From: Halorubrum depositum
GTDB taxonomy: Archaea; Halobacteriota; Halobacteria; Halobacteriales; Haloferacaceae
Direction of reading: 5' to 3'
Assembly: GCF_007671725.1 (NCBI RefSeq)
Contig: NZ_VCNM01000002.1
Span: forward strand, 868,001-932,000
Length of the DNA: 64,000 nucleotides
In this document: positions 57,834 through 64,000 of the stretch, in pieces
Numbering within the stretch: position 1 is the first letter of the stretch
Layout of the letters: each line of letters starts with the position of its first letter
The notes under the pieces: model-generated
The model's input: the letters and a program-made list of their open reading frames with translations, nothing else
Database searches by the model: none
Told to the model about the DNA's origin: nothing
Made by a program: the position numbers and the translations under genes

Positions 57834-58865
57834 TCAGTCGTCGGCGGTCGGCGTCGGCGCCTCGCCGCCGAGCCGGTCGCGGTCGTGCGGCACCTCCCAG
57901 TCGAGGTCCGGGCCGCGCGCGACGATCCCGGAGGGAGTCACGTCCGGGTGGGTCGTGTAGTAGTGCTCCTTGATGTGGTCCATGTTCACCGTCTCGGCGA
58001 CTCCCTCGGTCTGGGAGAGGTCGCGGAGGTACGGCCAGAGGTGCTCGTACTGGTGAATGAACTTGCGGTTGCACATGAAGTGGGTGTGGTACACCTGGTC
58101 GAACCGGACCAGCGTGGTGAACATGCAGAGGTCGGCCTCGGTGAGGGAGTCGCCGACGAGGTACCGCTGATCGGCCAGATGGTCGTTCCAGCGGTCGAGC
58201 GCGCCGAACAGCTCGTCGATCGCCTCGTCGTACGCGTCCTGCGACGTCGCGAAGCCGGCGCGGTACACCCCGTTGTTGACCGGCTCGTAGATCTCGGTGA
58301 TCACCTCGTCGACGTCGGCGACGGTCGCCTCGGCGTCGGCGCCGGGCAGCAGCGAGACGCCGTTGCCGAGGTCGTCGAACGCGGTCGAGAGCATCCGCAG
58401 GATCTCCCGGGACTCGTTGTTGACGATCGTCTCCTCCTCGGTGTCCCACAGGACGGGGACGGTCACCCGGCAGGTGGCGTCGGGGTCGGCCGCGACGTAC
58501 AGCTCGCGGAGGTAGTCGCTGCCGTGCAGGTGGTCGGGCGTGCAGCCCGCCTTCTCGGGGGTGAACTGCCAGCCGCCCTCGGCGCGGTACGGGTCCACGA
58601 CCGAGACGCCGATGGCGTCCTCTAAGCCGAGCAGCGACCGCGCGATCAGGGCGCGGTGCGCCCACGGGCAGGCGTACGAGACGTACAGGTGGTACCGGCC
58701 GGCCTCCGGCTGGAAGCGCTCGTCCGGCTCGGCGTCGACGTGGTCGGGCACGTCGCTGCCGGCGATCCAGTTCCGGAACGTCGTCTCGCCGCGCTGGAAC
58801 GAGCCGTCCTCGTCCGTCGCCTCGTACGCGTCCGTCCGCCACTCGCCGTCGACGAGTTGATTCAT
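57834..58865 (-). CDS. glutathionyl-hydroquinone reductase-like (GST Xi family) protein
   Basis: 343-residue soluble reductase of the GST Xi family, which uses glutathione to reduce glutathionyl-hydroquinones. Catalytic Cys66 in YVSYACPWAHRALIARSLLGLED and the C-terminal helical domain (VNNGVYRAGFATSQDAYDEAIDELFGALDRWN, then YHTHFMCNRKFIHQYEHLWPYLRDL) are conserved. Halobacteria use gamma-glutamylcysteine instead of glutathione, so the actual thiol cosubstrate is likely different. Single gene; its start ATG (58865) lies near repeat copy 3. Confidence 0.85.
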   Translation of the reverse strand: MNQLVDGEWRTDAYEATDEDGSFQRGETTFRNWIAGSDVPDHVDAEPDERFQPEAGRYHLYVSYACPWAHRALIARSLLGLEDAIGVSVVDPYRAEGGWQFTPEKAGCTPDHLHGSDYLRELYVAADPDATCRVTVPVLWDTEEETIVNNESREILRMLSTAFDDLGNGVSLLPGADAEATVADVDEVITEIYEPVNNGVYRAGFATSQDAYDEAIDELFGALDRWNDHLADQRYLVGDSLTEADLCMFTTLVRFDQVYHTHFMCNRKFIHQYEHLWPYLRDLSQTEGVAETVNMDHIKEHYYTTHPDVTPSGIVARGPDLDWEVPHDRDRLGGEAPTPTADD

Positions 58866-59262
58866 ATCGGATTCACGGGCTCGACGCCCATAACGTGGGC
58901 GGGGACGTGCGTGTCACCCGGCCGTACGAAGCGTGGAATCAGCGTGGGGATGACGATCGCAAATAAATACTTGCCGGCGCGGTTCCCATCTTCGAAATCC
59001 CAGCCGACTGAGAATCGATCGTGGAGACCTCCAAAGCCCCAGCCGCGACGGCTCGCGCACCTCGCTGCGGTCCTCAGTCGCTCGCGTTGCTCGCTCCCTG
59101 CGGTCCTTACGTCGGTGTGCTTCGCCCTCGCGGCTGCCCCTTTGAGTCCCGCCCCGCACAGCACCGCAACCGCACCTCACGCCTTCCCAGCCTCGGCGCA
59201 CGGGCCGGCGCGGCTCCGTCCGCGCCGGTGGCTTTTCGTCTGCGCCCGCGTTCCCCTGACGT
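58866..59262. repeat. intergenic region with dispersed hairpin element, copy 3 (59026-59192)
   Basis: No gene in 397 bp between the divergent reductase-like and FAD-oxidoreductase genes. After CGCAAATAAATAC (58957-58969) come a weak module TCTTCGAAATCCCAGCCG (58989-59006), the module GACCTCCAAAGCCCCAGCCG (59026-59045), a 9-bp perfect stem (59040-59048 with 59128-59136) continuing as an interrupted pairing, then CCCTTTGAGTC and the module CACCTCACGCCTTCCCAGCC (59173-59192). This copy is the most diverged in the stem but keeps complementarity. Two other copies are at 25.7 and 41.3 kb. Confidence 0.75.
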
Positions 59263-60522
59263 ATGTCCGAACGAGACGAGGCTGCGCCCGCCGTCGCGGT
59301 CGTCGGCGGGGGCGCCGTCGGCGTCACCGCGGCCGTTGACCTCGCGGCCCGCGGGGCCGACGTGACCCTCTACGAGCGCGGCTCGCTCGGGAGCGAGAGC
59401 TCCGGGCGCGCCGCCGGCGTGCTGTACGACGCGTACGCCGAGGACGTCGACGCCGCGCTGGCCGCCCGCGCGATGGAGCGGTTCCGAGCGTTCGACCGGT
59501 CGCTGCCCGGCTTCGCCTTCGAACCGTGTCCGTACGTGATCGCGGTCCGCGAGGGCGACTCGGACGCCGACGCCGTCCCCGCGATGGTCGACCGGATGCG
59601 CTCGCACGGGCGCGACGTCTCCGTGGTCGATCCCGCGGCGCTCGCCGACCGGTTCCCGATCGCGACCGACGACCTCGCGGTCGCCGCCGTCGCCGAGAAC
59701 GCGGGCCGGTGCGACCCCGCGAGCTACGTCGCGGCGATTGGCCGACGGGCGCGCCGCGAGGGGGTCGCCGTCGAGACGGCGACGGCCGTCTCGCTGACCG
59801 AGGGCGATCCCGCGGTGCTCCGGGTCGACGCGGCGGACGGGAGCACCGCCGAGACCGGCGCGTTCGACGCGGTCGTCGTCGCCGCCGGCGCGCGCACCGC
59901 CGACCTCCTCTCCGGGGCCGGAATCGCGGTCCCGGTCGTCCCCTACCGGGTGCAGGCGCTGACGAGCGCGGTCGCCTACGACGGCCCGATGGTGTACGAC
60001 GCGACCGCGGGCGTCTACGTCCGACCCCACCCGACCGGCCTGCTGGCCGGCGACGGCACCGAGCCGGTCGCGGCCGATCCCGACGGCTACGACCGCGAGG
60101 GCGACGGCTGGTTCGTCGACTCGGTCGCAGAGACGCTCCGCGAACGCCTCGACGCCGCGAGCGGCAGCAGGTCGGCCGCCGAGCCGGACGTCGAGCGCGC
60201 GTGGGCGGGCCTCTGCACGGCGACGCCGGACGGTGACCCGCTCGTCGGGCCGGTCGGCGGGACGGGAGACGCCGGGGACGGGCCCGACGGCGACTGCGCG
60301 GACCGCCTGTTCGTCGCCGCCGGCTGGCAGGGCCACGGCTTCATGCGCGCGCCGGCGGTCGGCGAGCTCGTCGCCGAGGGCGTGCTGGCGTCGCTCGACG
60401 GAGTGGATGCCGAGGCTCCCGAGTCGCCGTGGATCGAGGCCTTCGATCCCGACCGGTTCGACGGCGACGAGACGTTCGAGATCACGGAGGGGATGTCGGT
60501 GGAAGAGCGGGCGGGGGAGTGA
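59263..60522 (+). CDS. FAD-dependent D-amino-acid/glycine oxidase-like oxidoreductase
   Basis: 419-residue flavoprotein of the DAO family. The FAD motif is AVVGGGAVGVTAAVDLAARGADVTLYERG at the N-terminus, with GRAAGVLYDAYAEDV (amine-binding segment) and the C-terminal ATPDGDPLVGPVGG...LFVAAGWQGHGFMRAPAVGELVAEGVL matching the family end motif. Members oxidise glycine, sarcosine or D-amino acids; substrate unknown. The ATG at 59263 starts directly at the FAD domain. It is divergent from the reductase-like gene across the repeat. Confidence 0.88.
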   Translation: MSERDEAAPAVAVVGGGAVGVTAAVDLAARGADVTLYERGSLGSESSGRAAGVLYDAYAEDVDAALAARAMERFRAFDRSLPGFAFEPCPYVIAVREGDSDADAVPAMVDRMRSHGRDVSVVDPAALADRFPIATDDLAVAAVAENAGRCDPASYVAAIGRRARREGVAVETATAVSLTEGDPAVLRVDAADGSTAETGAFDAVVVAAGARTADLLSGAGIAVPVVPYRVQALTSAVAYDGPMVYDATAGVYVRPHPTGLLAGDGTEPVAADPDGYDREGDGWFVDSVAETLRERLDAASGSRSAAEPDVERAWAGLCTATPDGDPLVGPVGGTGDAGDGPDGDCADRLFVAAGWQGHGFMRAPAVGELVAEGVLASLDGVDAEAPESPWIEAFDPDRFDGDETFEITEGMSVEERAGE

Positions 60523-60563
60523 GATCGGAGCGCGGGGGAGACCGCCGGGAGGCGGAAACGGTC

Positions 60564-61004
60564 TCAGTTCTCGTCGTCGGTCTCGTCGGCCTCGTCCTCC
60601 TCGACGACCGCGACGTCCCGCGCGTCGTCGTTCTTCGGGATCTCCACCTGCAGCGTTCCGTTGCGGGTCAGCGTCGCGTTCGCGCCCTGCGGCGTGACGT
60701 TCGCGTCGCGAGGGAGCTCCGCGCTCCCGGCGAGCGAGACGCCGCGTCCGGGGAACACCATCTCGTAGCCGTCGTAGAAGTCGCGGAACCGGTCCAGCTC
60801 GACCTCGACGGTGCGGTCGAGGAACGTCACGTTCAGGTCCTCGCCGCGGACGCCGGGGGCGTCGAAGACGACGAGGTAGGCGTCGTCGCTCTCGAGGAGG
60901 TCGTACGAGAGCGGCCGGCGCTCCTGCATCCTGCTCCACCCGCGGCCGACGCGCTCGAGGACGCGGCGGACGGCCGACCGGCTCGCCTCGACGAAGCCGC
61001 TCAC
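60564..61004 (-). CDS. hsp20: Hsp20/alpha-crystallin small heat-shock protein
   Basis: Small chaperone of 146 residues that holds unfolding proteins in oligomers. The alpha-crystallin domain (about 32-135) has DAYLVVFDAPGVRGEDLNVTFLDRTVEVELDRF and the terminal GANATLTRNGTLQVEIPKN. An Arg-rich N-terminus (ASRSAVRRVLERVGRGWSRM) is helical. GTG 61004 is the start. A 51-residue zinc-ribbon gene starts 4 bp upstream on the same strand, and the two are likely cotranscribed. Confidence 0.9.
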   Translation of the reverse strand: MSGFVEASRSAVRRVLERVGRGWSRMQERRPLSYDLLESDDAYLVVFDAPGVRGEDLNVTFLDRTVEVELDRFRDFYDGYEMVFPGRGVSLAGSAELPRDANVTPQGANATLTRNGTLQVEIPKNDDARDVAVVEEDEADETDDEN

Positions 61005-61007
61005 GGG

Positions 61008-61163
61008 TTACACCTCGATCTCGGCGAGCTCGCTCCCGCCGCAGTACGGGCACGACAGGTCCCCGACCGCGTGGTCGTCGGGCACGTCGTACGTGTAGTG
61101 GTTCTCGAACATGTCGAGCTCGCAGTCGTCGCTCTCGCATTTGACCTCCATCGTCGATGGCAT
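61008..61163 (-). CDS. 51-residue zinc-ribbon protein (DUF7559-type)
   Basis: Small gene with good coding signs. Sequence: MPSTMEVKCESDDCELDMFENHYTYDVPD, then LSCPYCGGSELAEIEV, giving two Cys pairs (Cys9/Cys14 and Cys43/Cys46) that can bind one zinc. Highly similar small zinc-ribbon proteins occur across haloarchaea and are of unknown function; the family name is from memory. It ends 3 bp before the Hsp20 GTG start, so they form an operon. Confidence 0.78.
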   Translation of the reverse strand: MPSTMEVKCESDDCELDMFENHYTYDVPDDHAVGDLSCPYCGGSELAEIEV

Positions 61164-61225
61164 ATACGGGACCGTTGTGGCGGCGAGGGCTTAAACGGCG
61201 TGGAGGCGGCGGGCGCGTCCCCGTC

Positions 61226-62701
61226 TCAGGCGGTCGGATCGGTGTGTACCTCGATCCGCGCCCCGACGTCGCCATCGACGGCGTCGACCGTCCACCCGTG
61301 CGCCTCGGCGATCCGCGAGACGATGCCGAGCCCGAAGCCGGTCCCGTCCGACGCGGTGGTAAAGCCCGCGTCGAACACGCGGTCGCGTTCGCCCTCCGGG
61401 ATCCCCGGCCCGTCGTCGGCGACGAAGAACCCCCTCCCGTCGTCGAGCTCGCCGACGCGAACCGAGACGTCGTCGCCCCCGTGGTCGATGGCGTTTCGCG
61501 CGAGGTTCTCGAGCAGTTGGACGAGCCGCTCGCGGTCCGCCTCGACGGTCAGGTCCACGTCGGCGTCGAGGGTCGCCCCGCCCGTTTCGATCCCCGACCA
61601 ACAGCGGTCGACGGCGGCACCGAGGTCGACCGGCTCGGCGCCGGTCACCCGCTTCCCGTTTCGCGCCAGCGTGAGGAGCTGCTCGATCCGCCCTTCCATT
61701 CGGTCGTGCGCGCGAGCGGCGTGATCGAGGTCGGCGTCGTCGTGCCGCTCCCGCGCCAGTTCGACCCGTCCCTTCGCCACCGACAGGGGGTTTCGGAGGT
61801 CGTGGGAGACGACGCTGGTGAACGCCTCCAGCTCCCCGTTCCGCCGCTCCAGCTCCGCCTCGTACTCCTGCCGGTCCGTCACGTCCGTGATGAACCCCTC
61901 CAACACCGCGGTCCCGTCGACGGTCGACTCGACGAGACAGCCGCGCTCCCACACCCAGCGGACGCCGCCGTCGCGAGCGCGGATCCGATAGGTGATCTCG
62001 AACTCCTCGCCCGTGTCGATCGCCTCCTGGATGACCTCCCAGACCCGCTCGCTCTCGTCGGGATGAACGACGTCCGTCCCCCAGACGACCGCGTCGCTCG
62101 CGAGCTCCTCCGCGGTGTATCCCGTGATCGACTCGGCCTCGCCGCGGACGAGCTCCATCGGCCATCCCGGCGTGTTCCGGCAGCGGTACACGATCCCGGG
62201 GAGGTTGCCGATCAGCGTCTCCAGCCGCCGCCTGTCGCGGTCGCGGGCGCCGCCGCCGTCGCGGTCCCCGCCGCCGTCGTCCACCGCCGCGCGGACGCGG
62301 TCGAGGAGCGCCTCGCCGTCGGCGGTCGGCCCCTCGTCGCCGTCCCCGTCGTCGCCGTCCGGCCTCCGCGACCGGTCGAGGGGAACGTACTCGGTGACGC
62401 CGGCCGCGACGGCCTCGCTCGCGACGCGCTCTGACCCCGACGCGGTCGCGAGCACGAACGGCGTCGCGGGGGCGCGGTCGCGGACGTCTCTGAGCAGTTC
62501 GACCCCGTCGCTTTCCGAGAGGTCGTACCCGGCGACGACGCAGTCGAACGGCTCCCGGCGCAGTCGCTCGATGGCCGAGTCCGGTCTCGGCTCGACCGCG
62601 ATCTCGAACTCGTCGTCCGCCCGGTCCGTGCCGAAGAGACGGCGATCGTCGCTCTCCGGGACGCTGAGGACGCGGACCGTCTCCTCGGCGGCCTCCGGCA
62701 T
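61226..62701 (-). CDS. REC–PAS sensor histidine kinase with degenerate receiver
   Basis: Soluble two-component kinase of 491 residues. The N-terminal receiver (about 9-125) has FDCVVAGYDLSESDGVELL in which Gly58 occupies the phospho-Asp position, so it cannot be phosphorylated there. A PAS domain (about 160-285) ends with DVTDR. The kinase core has His300 (FTSVVSHDLRNPLSVAKG), the N box (ENLARNAIDHGGD), G1 (DDGPGIP) and G2 (GTGFGLGI). A disordered Asp-rich linker (115-150) is halophilic. No separate regulator lies beside it. Confidence 0.88.
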   Translation of the reverse strand: MPEAAEETVRVLSVPESDDRRLFGTDRADDEFEIAVEPRPDSAIERLRREPFDCVVAGYDLSESDGVELLRDVRDRAPATPFVLATASGSERVASEAVAAGVTEYVPLDRSRRPDGDDGDGDEGPTADGEALLDRVRAAVDDGGGDRDGGGARDRDRRRLETLIGNLPGIVYRCRNTPGWPMELVRGEAESITGYTAEELASDAVVWGTDVVHPDESERVWEVIQEAIDTGEEFEITYRIRARDGGVRWVWERGCLVESTVDGTAVLEGFITDVTDRQEYEAELERRNGELEAFTSVVSHDLRNPLSVAKGRVELARERHDDADLDHAARAHDRMEGRIEQLLTLARNGKRVTGAEPVDLGAAVDRCWSGIETGGATLDADVDLTVEADRERLVQLLENLARNAIDHGGDDVSVRVGELDDGRGFFVADDGPGIPEGERDRVFDAGFTTASDGTGFGLGIVSRIAEAHGWTVDAVDGDVGARIEVHTDPTA

Positions 62702-62852
62702 GTCCGCTTCTTACCGGTCGACGGTATAATGGTTGGGGAAGGGTCCCAATCCGCTTCGGGTCGGTTCGAACCCACCCCCGCTCCCGAGGGGGCCGGTCGC
62801 ACCGCGTCCTTCCGCACGCTTTTCCCGTCTCGGCCGACTACGGACGGGTAAC
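62702..62852. other. gap between kinase and radical SAM gene
   Basis: 151 bp, no gene. GTATAATGG on the plus strand (62723-62731) could be a promoter for an upstream unit. The palindrome GGTTCGAACC (62763-62772) is noted; it is not part of a tRNA fold. Confidence 0.4.
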
Positions 62853-64000
62853 ATGACCGATTCGCCCGCGGCCGGCCGCGGCTCCCTTCCGCCCGATCCG
62901 GCCGATCTCTCCGTCACCGTCGTCGACGGCTACGTCGACGAGCCGGCGCACTTCGGGGTGCCGCCGTACATCTCGACGTACCCGCGGTACACGGCCGGCG
63001 CGCTCGTCGACGCGGGCGTCCCGGAGGGGCAGATCACCTACCACACGATCGACGAGCTGCGCGACGACCGAGGCAAGCGCGCCGACGTCGCCGACGCCGG
63101 CCTCATGGTGTACGTCGGCGGGATGACGGTCCCGGGGAAGTACGTCGGCGGGACGCCGGCCGAACCCGACGAGGTGCGGGAGCTGGGCTGGACCGCGGAC
63201 GGCGTCACCCTGCTCGGCGGGCCCGTGCGGTTCGGCGTCGGCGAGGAGAACGCGGGCGCGACCGAGACCGAGCGCGACGACCTCGACTACGACTTCGTCG
63301 CCATGGGCGACGTGGAGGCGGCCGCGTACGACCTCGTCAGCGAGGGGTTAGAGGGGTTCGGCAACCGGATGCGCGACAACGCCGAGATCGACCGGTGGGC
63401 CGAGAAGGGGGCGTTCGTCGTCGAGCAGCACCCCAACCACCCCGACTACCTCATCTGCGAGATGGAGACCTCTCGCGGCTGCGCCTACCGCTGCTCGTTC
63501 TGCACGGAGCCGCTGTACGGGAGCCCGGCGTTCCGCGAGGCGCGCTCCGTCGTCGACGAGGTCGACGCGCTCTCGGACCGCGGCGTCAGGCACTTCCGGC
63601 TCGGCCGGCAGGCCGACATCCTCGCGTTCGGCGGCGACGGCGAGGCGCCGAACCCCGACGCGCTCCGGGAGCTGTACGGCGGGATCCGGGAGGTCGCGCC
63701 CGACCTGCGAACGCTCCACCTCGACAACATGAACCCGGTGACGATCACCGACTACCCCGAGGCCTCCCGCGAGGCGATCCGGGTCATCGCCGCGCACAAC
63801 ACCCCGGGCGACACCGCCGCGTTCGGCCTAGAGTCGGCGGACCCGGTCGTGCAGGAGCAGAACAACCTGCTCGTCACCGCCGAGGAGTGCCTGGAGGCCG
63901 TCCGCGTCGTCAACGAGGAGGGCGGCTGGCGGCCGGGCGACACCGCGGCGGCGACGCCCGGCCCCGACGACCGGGTGACCGGCCCCTCGACCGGGCCGGA
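62853..64000 (+). CDS. radical SAM enzyme (partial, C-terminus beyond window)
   Basis: At least 382 residues of a radical SAM enzyme that would cleave S-adenosylmethionine through a [4Fe-4S] cluster. Cluster ligands are Cys210, Cys214 and Cys217 in RGCAYRCSFC; the surrounding TSRGCAYRCSFCTEPLYGSPAFREARSVVDEV and the later HLDNMNPVTITDYPEA are typical of the archaeal COG1031-like radical SAM family of unknown function. The N-terminal region (PPYISTYPRYTAGALVDAGVP, VYVGGMTVPGKYVGGTPAEP) resembles a B12-binding-like domain seen in that family. The substrate is unknown. ATG 62853 is the first good start. Confidence 0.85.
   Translation, partial: MTDSPAAGRGSLPPDPADLSVTVVDGYVDEPAHFGVPPYISTYPRYTAGALVDAGVPEGQITYHTIDELRDDRGKRADVADAGLMVYVGGMTVPGKYVGGTPAEPDEVRELGWTADGVTLLGGPVRFGVGEENAGATETERDDLDYDFVAMGDVEAAAYDLVSEGLEGFGNRMRDNAEIDRWAEKGAFVVEQHPNHPDYLICEMETSRGCAYRCSFCTEPLYGSPAFREARSVVDEVDALSDRGVRHFRLGRQADILAFGGDGEAPNPDALRELYGGIREVAPDLRTLHLDNMNPVTITDYPEASREAIRVIAAHNTPGDTAAFGLESADPVVQEQNNLLVTAEECLEAVRVVNEEGGWRPGDTAAATPGPDDRVTGPSTGP

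Noticed and set aside
62763-62772. GGTTCGAACC resembling a tRNA T-arm
   Set aside because: The flanks do not form a 5-bp T-stem, and no acceptor or anticodon arm can be folded around it.
1-64000. CRISPR arrays, insertion sequences, tRNA or rRNA genes
   Set aside because: No regularly spaced repeats with unique spacers, no transposase motif, and no rRNA or tRNA fold were found on reading through the gaps.

Overview
The window is a GC-rich (roughly 70%), almost fully coding stretch of a halophilic archaeon of the class Halobacteria, probably a Halorubrum-like genus. The evidence is the very acidic proteins, TATA boxes 24-30 nt upstream of start codons (leaderless transcripts), Tat-type signal peptides on secreted proteins, and lineage markers: halorhodopsin, halocyanins, a TFB transcription factor, the rpa1-rpap1-rpe operon, a proteasome beta subunit, archaeal rps15/rps3ae/rpoL/pcc1, and a Brp/Blh retinal-forming dioxygenase. 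I see no tRNA or rRNA gene, no CRISPR array, no transposase and no clear prophage. It reads as core chromosome.

Layout. 1-0.7 kb: halorhodopsin (partial) with a Bat-type promoter candidate. 1-5 kb: copper block (cupredoxin lipoprotein, SafE-like membrane protein, CopA-type ATPase). 5-11.1 kb: aldo/keto reductase, PAS histidine kinase, S9 peptidase, glycosyltransferase, membrane-anchored halocyanin. 11.3-19 kb: two small zinc-ribbon-like proteins, mch, a PhoU/TrkA-C protein, mfnA-type decarboxylase and ppsA with a TrmB-like operator. 19.3-21.5 kb: uncharacterised operon of a MinD/ParA ATPase and two unknown proteins. 21.7-27.8 kb: rhodanese-metallo-beta-lactamase fusion, two small proteins, endonuclease V, zinc-finger rhomboid, a dispersed repeat, aroD and tfb. 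28-37.7 kb: BtuF-like protein, NTPase, DNA-binding proteins, SPFH protein, Bat-like regulator divergent from brp/blh, pssA, psmB and a small membrane protein. 38-43.4 kb: uracil-DNA glycosylase, candidate small RNA, asparagine-synthase-like protein, PHP phosphoesterase, repeat copy 2, NhaC antiporter. 43.7-54 kb: rps15-RecJ-like-pcc1-rps3ae operon, rpoL, glycosyltransferase, rpa1-rpap1-rpe and a DUF1917 protein. 54-64 kb: DUF35/thiolase pair, mutL, glutathionyl-hydroquinone-reductase-like protein, repeat copy 3, FAD oxidoreductase, Hsp20, zinc ribbon, histidine kinase and a radical SAM protein (partial).

How genes connect. Retinal proteins form a functional theme: hop at the left edge needs retinal, which the Brp/Blh enzyme at 34.5 kb makes, and the divergent Bat-like regulator may control this regulon. 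That regulator has two odd sensory positions: the receiver Asp is Glu, and the LOV-type Cys is Pro. Replication and repair genes recur (rpa1 operon, mutL, endonuclease V, UDG). ppsA and its candidate TrmB site fit gluconeogenic control.

The strongest structure not explained by genes is a family of about 200-bp intergenic elements at 25.7, 41.3 and 59.1 kb. All three share flanking CACCTC...CCCCAGCC modules and a central long inverted repeat whose arms change together between copies. The uncharacterised MinD operon and a candidate small RNA at 38.9-39.0 kb are the other leads.
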